Source: Granulicella paludicola (lineage in GTDB: Bacteria > Acidobacteriota > Terriglobia > Terriglobales > Acidobacteriaceae). Taken from it: DNA of 64,000 bases. This document shows positions 7,779 to 15,890 of this stretch, piece by piece. The stretch is taken from contig NZ_JAGSYC010000024.1 in assembly GCF_025685545.1 (NCBI RefSeq), forward strand, positions 62,001 to 126,000, read 5' to 3'. Position 1 is the stretch's first letter. Every line of letters begins with the position of its first letter. Below the pieces are notes generated by a model. That model had not been told where the DNA came from and did no database searches. It saw nothing but the letters and a program-made list of their open reading frames with translations. The position numbers were made by a program, and so were the translations under genes.

Positions 7779-9386
7779 ATGGCTTTGACCCTTTCCGCAA
7801 TGCAGGGAATTCTGCTGATGCTGCTGGTGCTGGTGGCCGCTTGTGCGCTGCTGGCGGAGCGCGTGAAGGTGCCGTATCCGATTGTGCTGCTGGTGGCAGG
7901 GCTGGGTTTGAGCTTTGTGCCGCATGTGCCGCGGGTGCCGTTGAAGCCGGAGATTGTGTTCCTGGTGTTTCTGCCGCCGCTGCTGTATCACTCGGCGTGG
8001 CTGACGAGCTGGCGTGAGTTTCAGCGGAACATGGTATCAATCGTGATGCTGGCGGTGGGGCTGGTGACGTTTACGGTGGTGGGGATTGCGCTGTTTTCTG
8101 ACCATGTGATCGCGGCGCTGGATTGGAAGTCGGGGCTGGTGCTGGGAGCAGTCGTGGCGACGACGGACGCGATTGCGGCGACGGCGATCGGCAAACGTAT
8201 TGGTCTTCCGAAGGGAGTGATGGATCTGCTGGAAGGCGAGAGCCTGCTGAACGATGCGACGGGCCTGCTGGCGCTGGAGTTCGGCGTGCTGATCGTGGTG
8301 CAGGGGCAGACGCCAACCGTGGGCATGGCGGTGGGCAGGTTCCTGTGGTTGATCGTCGGTGGCGTGGGTGTGGGGCTGGTGCTGGGCGCGCTGGTGGTGT
8401 GGCTGGAGCGTTTTATCGACGATGCTCCGGTGGAGATTGTGATCAGCCTGGTGACGCCGTATGCGGCGTATCTGATCGGCGAGCGCATCGGGGCTTCAGG
8501 TGTATTGAGTGTGGTGGCATGCGGGCTGCTGGTGAGTCGCAAAGGGAGCCAGCTGTATTCGCCGGCTGCGCGCATGCAGTTGAGTGCGGTGTGGCAGTCG
8601 CTGGATTTTGTGCTGAACGGGCTGGTGTTCTGCCTGATCGGACTGCAGTTGCCGTATGTGCTTTCGGGGATGGTGCGTGGCTACTCGTGGGTGACGCTGG
8701 TGAAGTATGGGCTGGGGTTCAGCGCGGTGCTGATCGTTCTGCGGCTGTTGTGGATGTATCCGGCGGCGTGGGTGGCGTATGCGATTCGAACACGGTGGCT
8801 AAAACAACAGCATGCGCAGCCGTCGGTGAAGGGGACCTTCGTTGTGGGATGGACGGGGATGCGTGGCGTGGTGACGCTCGCTGCAGCGATTGGACTGCCG
8901 TACCAGCTGGCGGATGGGCGGCCGTTTGAGCAGCGCGACCTGATTGTGTTTCTGGCGTTTTGTGTGATCCTTGTGACGCTGGTGGGACAGGGGCTGACGC
9001 TGCCGATGTTGATTCGCGCGCTGGGCATGGCGGGTGTAGATACCGAGGTAGCAGAAGAGAAGAAGCTGGCTCGTGGTACTGCTCTGGAGGCTGCAGTCGC
9101 GTGGTTGAACGAGGAGCGCGCGAAGGCGGAGATGGCGTCGTGGCCGATCTTCGACAACATGCTGAAGACGTATGAGAGCCGTCTGAAAGTCTTGTGCAAG
9201 GCAGAGCCGGGCGAGAGTGGGACGCAGACGGCCAAGGTGCAGGAACTGGTGCGTGGAGCGGCGCGGCAGCAGCGACATGCGCTGCTGCGGCTGCGTGCTG
9301 AAGGTCGCGTGGGGGACGAGGCGATGCGTGCGGTGGAGCGTGAGCTGGACCTGATGGAGACGCGGCTGGATACGGCGAACTCGTGA
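7779..9386 (+). CDS. Na+/H+ antiporter, CPA1 (NhaP) family
   Basis: Monovalent cation/proton antiporter of the inner membrane, for pH and Na+ homeostasis. Protein of 535 aa with about 12 hydrophobic spans over residues 1-410, then a soluble C-terminal tail with helical, charged character. Seen: FLPPLLYHSAW near residue 64, TTDAIAATAIGKRIGLP around 128, the ion-binding motif EGESLLNDATGLLALEF with N158-D159, and GWTGMRGVVTLAAAIGLP near 357; all are CPA1 hallmarks. ATG at 7779 follows the purine-rich GAGGAGGA SD. Transcribed divergently from the CPBP gene. Confidence 0.92.
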   Translation: MALTLSAMQGILLMLLVLVAACALLAERVKVPYPIVLLVAGLGLSFVPHVPRVPLKPEIVFLVFLPPLLYHSAWLTSWREFQRNMVSIVMLAVGLVTFTVVGIALFSDHVIAALDWKSGLVLGAVVATTDAIAATAIGKRIGLPKGVMDLLEGESLLNDATGLLALEFGVLIVVQGQTPTVGMAVGRFLWLIVGGVGVGLVLGALVVWLERFIDDAPVEIVISLVTPYAAYLIGERIGASGVLSVVACGLLVSRKGSQLYSPAARMQLSAVWQSLDFVLNGLVFCLIGLQLPYVLSGMVRGYSWVTLVKYGLGFSAVLIVLRLLWMYPAAWVAYAIRTRWLKQQHAQPSVKGTFVVGWTGMRGVVTLAAAIGLPYQLADGRPFEQRDLIVFLAFCVILVTLVGQGLTLPMLIRALGMAGVDTEVAEEKKLARGTALEAAVAWLNEERAKAEMASWPIFDNMLKTYESRLKVLCKAEPGESGTQTAKVQELVRGAARQQRHALLRLRAEGRVGDEAMRAVERELDLMETRLDTANS

Positions 9387-9428
9387 GGCAATTCGGACAG
9401 GAACGGCGAAGTACCGACGTCCGCTCAC

Positions 9429-9490
9429 TCCGGGGCTAAAGCCCTGAACTTCATTTGACTCTAGACGTACGGGCTAAAGCCCGTACCCTT
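9429..9490. repeat. Dispersed repeat family C, copy 2
   Basis: 'ggggctaaagccct', then a perfect 9-bp hairpin GTACGGGCT-AA-AGCCCGTAC at 9467-9486. It lies in the antiporter/DHH spacer. A smaller palindrome TTATCCT-AAA-AGGATAA occurs at 9525-9541 about 20 nt before the next gene's start. Confidence 0.75.
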
Positions 9491-9560
9491 CAACGCGCGT
9501 ATGTGCAGAGATTCCGTGCGACCGTTATCCTAAAAGGATAAAGGTTTAAAAGGGTGACGC

Positions 9561-10565
9561 GTGTCTGCTTGCAAGGTTTTTTATCACGACAAATGTTTTG
9601 ATGGGGCGTGTTCGGCCGCGCTGTTCACGAAGTTCCATCGCGAGTGTGTGGGGACGGCGACGGAGTTTGCGTATCAGGGGTTGGTGCATCGTGCGGGACA
9701 GCTGATGGACGATGCCTGGTGGGGCGCGGGTGAGAATGCGATTGTGGATTTCAAATACTCGGCTTCGCCGCGGTTGACGTGGTGGTTCGATCATCATCAG
9801 TCGGCGTTTGCGAGCGCGGAGGATGAGGCGGCGTTTCGCGCGGGGCAGGGAACGGAGGGCACGCCGGGGCCATTGGCGATGCGGCAATTCTTTGACCCGA
9901 GTTATATCAGCTGCACCAGCTGGATCGCGAACATCGCGAGCACGAAATTTGGCATGGATATTTCGAGGTTGAAGGAGCTGTTGTACTGGGCGGACATCGT
10001 GGATGGAGCGAAGTATGAGAGCGCGAAGTCTGCGGTGGAGATGGAAGCTGCCGCGATGAAGCTGACGATGGTGGTGGAGAGTGCGAGCGATGTCGATGGT
10101 GTGTCGATGTCGCGGCAGATGATTCCGCTGCTGACGGAGATGCCGCTTGATGCGGTGCTGGGGCAGCCATTTGTGCAGGGGGCGCTGGGACCTCTGATGG
10201 GGCGGCATCATGCGCTGGTGAAGCTGATTGGAGAGCGCGCGGTGTGCGAGCGTGGCGTGATTCGCTTCGATATTACGGACCATCCGACGGAGGGATACAA
10301 CAAGTTCATCCCGTATTACCTGCATCCGGAAGGGACGTACAACGTGGGGCTGTCGCGGTCGAGCTTTCGGAACAAAGTGTCGGTGGGGACGAACCCCTGG
10401 ACGAAAAAGCCAGCGAGTGAACTGGCGAATATAGCGGCGATCTGCGAGCGGTTTGGTGGTGGGGGACATGCGCGGGTGGGAGCGATCAGCTTTCCGGTGG
10501 AGGCTGCGGAGGAGGCGAAAGCCGCGGCGAAGGTGATTGCGGAGGAGCTGGCTTTGCTGGGATGA
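9561..10565 (+). CDS. DHH/DHHA1 family phosphoesterase
   Basis: Mn-dependent phosphoesterase of the RecJ/NrnA superfamily, 334 aa, likely a nuclease or nanoRNA/cyclic-dinucleotide phosphodiesterase. Metal-binding motifs seen: FYHDKCFDGACSA (D10, D14), AIVDFKYS (D63), WWFDHHQ (the DHH signature, D77-H78-H79) and YWADIVDGA. The C-terminal DHHA1 substrate motif FGGGGHARVGA is near residue 300. The start is GTG at 9561; no in-frame ATG lies nearby and AAAGGG precedes it. Exact substrate is uncertain because it is neither full-length RecJ (no extra OB domain) nor a close NrnA match. Confidence 0.85.
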   Translation: MSACKVFYHDKCFDGACSAALFTKFHRECVGTATEFAYQGLVHRAGQLMDDAWWGAGENAIVDFKYSASPRLTWWFDHHQSAFASAEDEAAFRAGQGTEGTPGPLAMRQFFDPSYISCTSWIANIASTKFGMDISRLKELLYWADIVDGAKYESAKSAVEMEAAAMKLTMVVESASDVDGVSMSRQMIPLLTEMPLDAVLGQPFVQGALGPLMGRHHALVKLIGERAVCERGVIRFDITDHPTEGYNKFIPYYLHPEGTYNVGLSRSSFRNKVSVGTNPWTKKPASELANIAAICERFGGGGHARVGAISFPVEAAEEAKAAAKVIAEELALLG

Positions 10566-10641
10566 GAGGACTCCTGCGAAGGGTAAGTGTTCAGCGTAGA
10601 GCCAGGAGTAAAGACAGCCAGGAGTGGGGCTATGGCTTTCC

Positions 10642-10675
10642 TTCGCATTTCCATGTATATACATGGAAATGCGAA
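10642..10675. promoter_or_regulatory. Perfect 34-bp palindrome upstream of a small exported protein gene
   Basis: TTCGCATTTCCATGTAT is followed directly by its exact reverse complement, with no loop, centred on TATATA. It ends 10 nt before the ATG at 10686 and covers the likely leader. No T-run follows, so an operator for a dimeric regulator is more likely than a terminator. The inner ATGT/ACAT halves resemble PadR-type operators (inference). Confidence 0.6.
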
Positions 10676-10685
10676 TGGAGGTTTT

Positions 10686-11081
10686 ATGCGTTCTTTACTA
10701 ACGAGTGTTCTGGCTTTTGGAATTTGTGCGGGAGCTGCTGGCATGAGGGCGCAGGCTCCGATGATGCAGAGTGTGCCAACGACGAAGGTGCTGGCGATCG
10801 GGCATCTGACGGTGGAGCGCGGAGCCATCGGTGGCGTGATGCCGAGCGAGGTGCGGGAGACGGTGAAGCTGTATCTGGGCGGCAAGATTGACCAGTGGTA
10901 TGTGCGGCAGGACGGCAAGGGCGTGGTGTTTGTGATGAATGTGACTTCGGTTGAGGAAGCTCATGCGCTTCTGGAGAAGCTGCCTTTAGGGGTGAACAAG
11001 ATGATGGAGTTTGACCTGATGCCGCTGGGGCCGCTCCGCCCGCTGTCGATTTTGCTGGCTGAGCCTGCGGCAAAGCCATAA
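10686..11081 (+). CDS. Small exported protein of unknown function (YciI-like character)
   Basis: Protein of 131 aa with signal peptide at residues 1-22 (hydrophobic core, then cleavage near AGMRAQA). The mature part contains a repeated-beta pattern: VRETVKLYLGGKIDQWYVR, then GVVFVMNVTSVEEAHALLE and LPLGVNKMMEFDLMPLGPL. This arrangement of catalytic-like strands and a 'LMPLGPL' ending resembles secreted muconolactone-isomerase/YciI-like dimeric barrels, but the match is by eye only. ATG at 10686 was chosen because GGAGG lies 5 nt upstream; an earlier ATG at 10653 lies inside the palindrome. May be regulated through that palindrome and by the MarR gene just downstream. Confidence 0.75.
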   Translation: MRSLLTSVLAFGICAGAAGMRAQAPMMQSVPTTKVLAIGHLTVERGAIGGVMPSEVRETVKLYLGGKIDQWYVRQDGKGVVFVMNVTSVEEAHALLEKLPLGVNKMMEFDLMPLGPLRPLSILLAEPAAKP

Positions 11082-11097
11082 ATCCTGAAGCGCAGGC

Positions 11098-11160
11098 CTC
11101 AGGGGCTAAAGCCCCTTCTCAATTTAGGCGGGATGGATGTACGAGCTGAAGCTCGTACCC
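11098..11160. repeat. Dispersed repeat family C, copy 3
   Basis: 'ggggctaaagcccc' then the hairpin GTACGAGCT-GA-AGCTCGTAC. Fills the spacer before the MarR gene and is arranged like copy 2. Confidence 0.75.
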
Positions 11161-11206
11161 TTCAAAGCTATGCTCGATTTTCCCGGAGCAGATAAAGGGT
11201 GTTGTC

Positions 11207-11611
11207 ATGCGGTGCTATTGTGCGACGGTGCGGCGGTTGTCCCGGCGGCTGACGAAGATGTATGAGCAGGAGTTGTCGGCGGCGGGAATGAATGCGGCGC
11301 AGTATGAGTTGATGAGTCACTTGAAGGCGCGGCCGGGGAGCAGCCAAGGATCGCTGGCGGTGTCTGTCGATATCGATCAGACGACGCTGTCGCGGAATCT
11401 GAAGCTGCTGATGGAGCAGGGGCGCGTGGTGAGCGATGTGTCGAAGGCCGATGCGCGGCGCGTGGAGTATCGGTTGAGTTCGCAGGGTGTCCGCGATCTG
11501 AAGGCGGCTGTGCCTTGCTGGAAGCGCGCGATGGTGAGGGTGGAAAGAGAACTGCCACACCCTGAGAGTGTGTGGCAGTCGCTTGAAGCCTTAGGTGAAG
11601 CGGTCAGCTAA
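11207..11611 (+). CDS. MarR family winged-helix transcriptional regulator
   Basis: Small DNA-binding dimer of 134 aa. Seen: N-terminal dimerisation helix RRLSRRLTKMYEQELSAAG, then AAQYELMSHLKARPGSSQG, the recognition helix region IDQTTLSRNLKLLMEQG (about residues 60-76), and the wing VSKADARRVEYRLSSQG, all in the standard MarR order. ATG at 11207 with AAAGGG about 8 nt upstream. Cys4 near the N-terminus and Cys104 could be redox sensors, but this is speculation. Its likely target is nearby; the 34-bp palindrome at 10642 is a candidate. A perfect 10-bp inverted repeat is embedded in its last codons (11551-11579). Confidence 0.9.
   Translation: MRCYCATVRRLSRRLTKMYEQELSAAGMNAAQYELMSHLKARPGSSQGSLAVSVDIDQTTLSRNLKLLMEQGRVVSDVSKADARRVEYRLSSQGVRDLKAAVPCWKRAMVRVERELPHPESVWQSLEALGEAVS
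11551..11579. repeat. Perfect inverted repeat inside the 3' end of the MarR gene
   Basis: ACTGCCACAC, a 9-nt loop, then GTGTGGCAGT. The arms are perfect over 10 bp. It lies 32 bp before the MarR stop and opposite the convergent rseP gene; no T-run follows on either strand. Confidence 0.6.
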
Positions 11612-11612
11612 T

Positions 11613-12986
11613 TCATCGGCCTATGTGTAGTCGCGAGATGTCGTTGAACATGACGAAGACAAACATGCAGATGATGCAGACGAAGGCGATCTGGTAGATG
11701 CGCTCCTTGAACTGCTGGTTTACGTCGCGCCGGATGATGCTTTCGACCAGGAGGAAGAAGATCATGCCGCCGTCGAGTGGAGGGAAGGGCAGCAGGTTGA
11801 AGATGGCGAGGTTGATGGAGATGAAGCTCGTCATTTCAACTAAGGACCACGGGCCGATCTGGAAGGCGAGGTCGATCTGCTGAGCGATGCCGACGGGGCC
11901 GGACATCTGCTTGACGGAGACGTGGCGGGTGAAGAGGCCCTGCAGGATGCGGACGAGGAGAAGCGACTTCGCTTTGTTGTCCTTGATGGACTGAGCGATG
12001 GCCTTGCCCCAGGGCAATTGCACGACATCGACGGGTGCAGCCTTGGGCAGGAACCCTATTTGATACTGCTTGGTCTTGGCGTCGACGCTGACCTGCTCGG
12101 GCACCATGCTGAGCGTAACCTGCTGGCCGGAACGGTTGACGAGGATGGTTGCGGGTGCGCCGTTGCGGTCGTTGAAGTAGGCGTGCAGCGTCTGGACAGA
12201 GTGCGGCTGGATGTTGTCCACGCGCAGAATCTGGTCGCCGACCTTGAGGCCTGCGTGATCGGCGGGCGTGCCAGCGGAGACGCTGGAGACGCCGATGGCG
12301 TTGGCCTGCATCTGCGGGATGAGGCCGATGGTGGCGAAGGAGTCGAGCGAGAGTTCGCCGTCTGCGTCGGGGGTGATGGGCAGCGTGGCTGAGGTCGGCT
12401 TACCTTCGTGGGTAAAGGTGATGGGCAGCGACTGGTTCAGGTTGAGAGCGGACTCGTCGAGCACCTGCTCCCAGGTGGGATTGTCGGCGGTGCCGAAGTG
12501 CGTGAGGGTGTCTCCAGCGACGAGGCCGATCTTTGCGGCAGGTGTGTTGGTGGGGACGTAATCGACGACAGCCGGGCCGTTGAGGTACTGATCGACCTCA
12601 TGATGGTAGTGGCCTGCGAATGCGAGCAGGAAGAACGACAGCACAAAGTTCGCAGCCGGGCCTGCGAGCGCAATGAGGATGCGCTGGAAACGGGTCTTGG
12701 AGGTGAACTCATCGGGAGCACCGGTGTTGGATTCGCCACCCATTTCCCCGGCCATCTTGACGTAGCCGCCGAGGGGGAGCGCGGCGATGCGGTAGTCGGT
12801 GCCGTTGTGGGTGTAGCCGAAGAGCCGTTTGCCGAAGCCGATGGAGAAGACCTCGACGCGGACGCCGCACATCTTGGCGACGATGAAGTGGCCGAACTCA
12901 TGGATGAGCACCATGATGCCGAGCACGATGGCGAAGAGGACAACGATACGGGCGTCGACGAAGAGAGTGTGAAGGAAAGAGTGCAT
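11613..12986 (-). CDS. rseP: RIP metalloprotease RseP (site-2 protease)
   Basis: Inner-membrane zinc protease that cleaves within membranes: anti-sigma factors and remnant signal peptides in well-studied relatives. Protein of 457 aa. Seen: HEFGH at residues 29-33 in the first span (zinc ligands H29 and H33, catalytic E30), then FGKRLFGYTHNGTDYRIAA and LPLGGYVKMAGE. Two PDZ-like domains lie between about 130 and 300, and NLLPFPPLDGG provides the third zinc ligand near residue 405. Length fits the family. Downstream of dxr on the same strand, with a 160-bp gap holding a family A repeat, so it may have its own promoter. Confidence 0.96.
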   Translation of the reverse strand: MHSFLHTLFVDARIVVLFAIVLGIMVLIHEFGHFIVAKMCGVRVEVFSIGFGKRLFGYTHNGTDYRIAALPLGGYVKMAGEMGGESNTGAPDEFTSKTRFQRILIALAGPAANFVLSFFLLAFAGHYHHEVDQYLNGPAVVDYVPTNTPAAKIGLVAGDTLTHFGTADNPTWEQVLDESALNLNQSLPITFTHEGKPTSATLPITPDADGELSLDSFATIGLIPQMQANAIGVSSVSAGTPADHAGLKVGDQILRVDNIQPHSVQTLHAYFNDRNGAPATILVNRSGQQVTLSMVPEQVSVDAKTKQYQIGFLPKAAPVDVVQLPWGKAIAQSIKDNKAKSLLLVRILQGLFTRHVSVKQMSGPVGIAQQIDLAFQIGPWSLVEMTSFISINLAIFNLLPFPPLDGGMIFFLLVESIIRRDVNQQFKERIYQIAFVCIICMFVFVMFNDISRLHIGR

Positions 12987-13090
12987 AGTTTGGAGAGGTC
13001 AGTCGATACGGGTGCGGCTACGTCTTTGTCTCAAAGGTGCGTTCAATGGTCCCAGCGGTAAACGGGGATTGCCAACCGAAGCAAGAAGCA

Positions 13091-13119
13091 GGTCTTTCGC
13101 TGCGCTCAGGATGACAATG
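13091..13119 (-). repeat. Dispersed repeat family A copy between rseP and dxr
   Basis: 'ggtctttcgctgcgctcagg' then 'atgacaatg'. A single, unpaired copy. Confidence 0.75.
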
Positions 13120-13147
13120 CCTGCAGGGCAAAGTCAAAATCAAGACA

Positions 13148-14386
13148 CTAATTTCCGATGAAACTGCGGGCGCTTTCGCGCGCGCGGAGGTCGGCTGCAA
13201 GCACCTCCTGGATAGACGCAGGGGAACCGGTGGGGGTGTCCGCCAGAACCTTTTCGATTGTACGCGGTATGCCGAGGAAGGGCAGCTTTCCGTTGAGGAA
13301 CGCGTCGACGGCGATCTCGTCGGCGGCGTTGAGCGCGATGCAGTGGTTCTGGCTGGCTGCGGCGGCCTCGTAAGCGAGGCGCAGGCAGGGGAAGCGCTCG
13401 AAGTCGGGCTGCTGGAAGTCGAGATGCGCGAGGGCGGCCATGTCGAAGGTGAGCGGGGTCTTGCCTTCAACGGCGATGCGTTCAGGGTAGGAGAGCGCGT
13501 AGAGAATGGGCAGGCGCATGTCGGTGACGGAGATCTGCGCGAGGATGGAGCCATCGATGTACTCGACGAGCGAGTGGATGGTGGACTGCGGATGCACGGT
13601 GACCTTGACGGCCGAGGGCGGTAGATTGAAGAGGCGGCAGGCTTCGATGATCTCGAGACCCTTGTTGAGCATGGTGGCCGAGTCGACGGTGATGCGCTGG
13701 CCCATGACCCAGGTGGGATGTTTGAGGGCTTGTGCCGGGGTGATGTGCTCGAAGTCTGCGAGCGGCGTGTTGCGGAACGGACCACCGGAGGCAGTGAGCC
13801 AGATCTGCTTGACCTCGTTGGAGGCTCCGCCACGAAGGCATTGATGGATGGCGTTGTGCTCGGAATCGATGGGCAGGAGATCGACGCTTTGCTCGCGGGC
13901 GGCGGCGAGGATGAGATCGCCTGCGGCGACGAGGCACTCCTTGTTGGCGAGACCGATGGTCTTGCCGGAGAGCACGGCGGCGTAGGTGGCTTCGAGTCCA
14001 GCGACGCCGACGATGGCTGAGACGACGAAGTCGGCGTCGGGTAATGTTGCGACGCGGACGGTGCCTGCGGTACCGTAGACGACTTCGACGCCGGTGATGC
14101 CTTTTTCCCTGAGGCGCGTGGCGAGCTGGTGGGCGAGCTCTTTGGTGGCTATGGAGATGACCTGCGGACGCCAGCGTTCGCATTGCGCGAAGGCGACGTC
14201 GAGGTTGGTGCCAGCGGCAAGGGCGACGGGATGAAAGCGGTCGGGGTAGGACTCGCAGAGGCTGAGCGTGCTCTGACCGATGGAGCCGGTCGAGCCGAGG
14301 AGGGCTATCTTCTTCACATAAGTATTTTCGCAGAAGATAGAGCCGTTACGGGTGGGGTTCATCGGAACACGAGGCACAGGCAACAT
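13148..14386 (-). CDS. dxr: 1-deoxy-D-xylulose 5-phosphate reductoisomerase
   Basis: Second enzyme of the MEP pathway: NADPH-dependent conversion of DXP to MEP. Seen: the NADPH fold LLGSTGSIGQSTL, then NKECLVAAG, LLPIDSEHNAIHQ, LTASGGPFR with the substrate-loop serine, HPTWVMGQRITVDSATMLNKG and NAADEIAVDAFLNG; all motifs are present. The start is ambiguous. Most relatives begin at the equivalent of the GTG at 14317 (VKKIALLG). I report the ATG at 14386 because AGGGG lies 8 nt before it and the frame is open, giving a 23-residue extension of unknown value. Supplies precursors for the ispA and uppS products. Confidence 0.95.
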   Translation of the reverse strand: MLPVPRVPMNPTRNGSIFCENTYVKKIALLGSTGSIGQSTLSLCESYPDRFHPVALAAGTNLDVAFAQCERWRPQVISIATKELAHQLATRLREKGITGVEVVYGTAGTVRVATLPDADFVVSAIVGVAGLEATYAAVLSGKTIGLANKECLVAAGDLILAAAREQSVDLLPIDSEHNAIHQCLRGGASNEVKQIWLTASGGPFRNTPLADFEHITPAQALKHPTWVMGQRITVDSATMLNKGLEIIEACRLFNLPPSAVKVTVHPQSTIHSLVEYIDGSILAQISVTDMRLPILYALSYPERIAVEGKTPLTFDMAALAHLDFQQPDFERFPCLRLAYEAAAASQNHCIALNAADEIAVDAFLNGKLPFLGIPRTIEKVLADTPTGSPASIQEVLAADLRARESARSFIGN

Positions 14387-14480
14387 TTTGCACCCCTAAT
14401 GCATCTGCGACCGTCTATTACGGGAGCTGCCAACTGGCGGTGAACGCTCCTCGCGAGTGCATCGCGTAGTTGAAAGGCCT

Positions 14481-15512
14481 ATGAACCAAAGACAATTTTG
14501 CTTGTTTCTGCTGCTGGGGACTTGTGTGTCCGCAGGGGCCCAGGAAGTCCCTTCTCCGCATGCGAAAACTGAGTCGACAGCAGCCTTGATGGTATCGGCA
14601 CCGACACCGCAGACCGGCGTGGTGACAGGGATAGTTACGGACATCGATGGAGCAGCGATTCCTGGTGCGACGGTCATGTTGCAAGGAGCAACACCGGAGG
14701 ACCGCTGGATTGTGCGTTCGGATGATGGTGGTGCGTTCCACGTTGATGGTGTGAGGCCAACGGTTTCCTATGCGGTGTCCGTGAGTGCGAACGGGTTTGG
14801 TTCGTGGACCTCTACGGTGCAGGTGCAGCCGGGCGAGCACTTCGAACTAAAGGATGTCGCGTTGAAGGTGTCCGTAGTGGAGACGTCTGTTTCGGCGGAG
14901 ACGTCAGAGCAGATTGCGATAGAGCAGGTACATGCAGAGGAGCATCAGCGCGTATTGGGCATTGTGCCAAACTTTTTCGTGAGTTATGCGCCTGATCCGC
15001 AGCCGTTGTCGACGAAGCTGAAGTTTCAGCTGGCGTTTCGTGCGGCTACGGATTCGGTAACGCTGGCGAGCGCAGTGTTTGTGGGTGCGATTTACCAGGC
15101 ATCCGATACGCCGGGTTATGTGCAGGGTGCAAAGGGCTATGGGCAGCGCGTGGGCGCAGCGTATGCGAATGCAGCTACGGATGTGATGATCGGCGGCGCG
15201 ATTCTGCCTTCGTTGCTGCACCAAGACCCACGATATTTTTACAAGGGCACAGGCACGAAGAAGCAAAGGGCGCTGCATGCGTTGTCTGCTCCATTCATCG
15301 CGAGAGGCGATAACGGGAAGCAGCAGTTTAACTTCTCGAGTATCGGGGGTGACGTTCTCTCGAGCTCATTGGAGAATGTGTACTATCCGCCGGTGGATCG
15401 AGGGGCGCATCTGGTGGTGAATGGCGCGTTGATTGACACAGCCGGGCGGATGCTGAGTGCGCTGGCGCAGGAGTTTTTGCTGAACAAGGTGACGACGCAC
15501 AGCGGGCAATAA
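14481..15512 (+). CDS. Exported carboxypeptidase-regulatory-like protein, 'PNFF' family, paralogue 1
   Basis: Protein of 343 aa, not recognised beyond its N-terminal domain. Seen: signal peptide (FCLFLLLGTCVSAGAQ), then a CarboxypepD_reg-like beta-sandwich at about residues 45-125 (VTGIVTDIDGAAIPGATV, then a GGAFHVDGV turn). A C-terminal region follows with EEHQRVLGIVPNFFVSY, LSTKLKFQLAFR, a glycine/alanine-rich hydrophobic stretch, LHQDPRYFYKGTGT and QEFLLNKVTT. The C-terminal motifs recur in the gene at 24993-26033. The beta-barrel-like ending and secretion suggest an outer-membrane or periplasmic protein (inference). The ATG at 14481 was chosen for the signal peptide and GAAAGG just upstream; it is divergent from dxr. 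Confidence 0.85.
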   Translation: MNQRQFCLFLLLGTCVSAGAQEVPSPHAKTESTAALMVSAPTPQTGVVTGIVTDIDGAAIPGATVMLQGATPEDRWIVRSDDGGAFHVDGVRPTVSYAVSVSANGFGSWTSTVQVQPGEHFELKDVALKVSVVETSVSAETSEQIAIEQVHAEEHQRVLGIVPNFFVSYAPDPQPLSTKLKFQLAFRAATDSVTLASAVFVGAIYQASDTPGYVQGAKGYGQRVGAAYANAATDVMIGGAILPSLLHQDPRYFYKGTGTKKQRALHALSAPFIARGDNGKQQFNFSSIGGDVLSSSLENVYYPPVDRGAHLVVNGALIDTAGRMLSALAQEFLLNKVTTHSGQ

Positions 15513-15551
15513 GGCTGGTTGATGCCGCGCAGGGGCTGCACTGAAATAGAG

Positions 15552-15855
15552 TCAGCCGCGCGCACTTTTCGCTTCGAGGGCAGCCAAGCGTTCTCGAAGC
15601 TCTGTCGATTTTGTCTGATAGTTGTCGAAGGTTATCGGACAAGTGTTGCACCGATTGGGTCAGCTTATCGTCGATGGACTTGGTGGCCTGCACCTGTTTT
15701 TCATCTCGGCGCCGCATCTCTGTGCGAATCAAATCAAAACTGGTATTCATCTCGCTGCGAAGAGACGCAACCTCGACCTTAATCGCTTTAGGTTCAGGGA
15801 CAAGGAAGTCCTGAACAATCTCTCGTACCGAGTCGATGCTGCTCTCCGTTTTCAT
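15552..15855 (-). pseudogene. Small coiled-coil protein gene, interrupted by a single-base frameshift
   Basis: From the ATG at 15855 about 80 residues read as a charged coiled coil (MKTESSIDSVREIVQDFL, then heptad-like RSEMNTSFDLIRTEMRRRDE and SVQHLSDNLRQLSD). Continuing in that frame gives a tail of no coherent composition running into the antisense of the neighbouring gene. Shifting by one base near 15611-15617 gives TKSTELRERLAALEAKSARG and a stop at 15552, a natural coiled-coil ending. The true gene is therefore probably about 100 aa, with one extra base in this sequence. Function unknown. Located just downstream of cdsA on the same strand. Confidence 0.6.
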
Positions 15856-15890
15856 CGCGGTAACGGCCTGAGGGAGCTCCTATACCGGAG

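Noticed and set aside
15328-15551. In-frame tail of the coiled-coil gene running to 15328
   Set aside because: It is antisense to the end of the PNFF paralogue and has no coherent composition; a shift to the other frame gives a natural ending at 15552.
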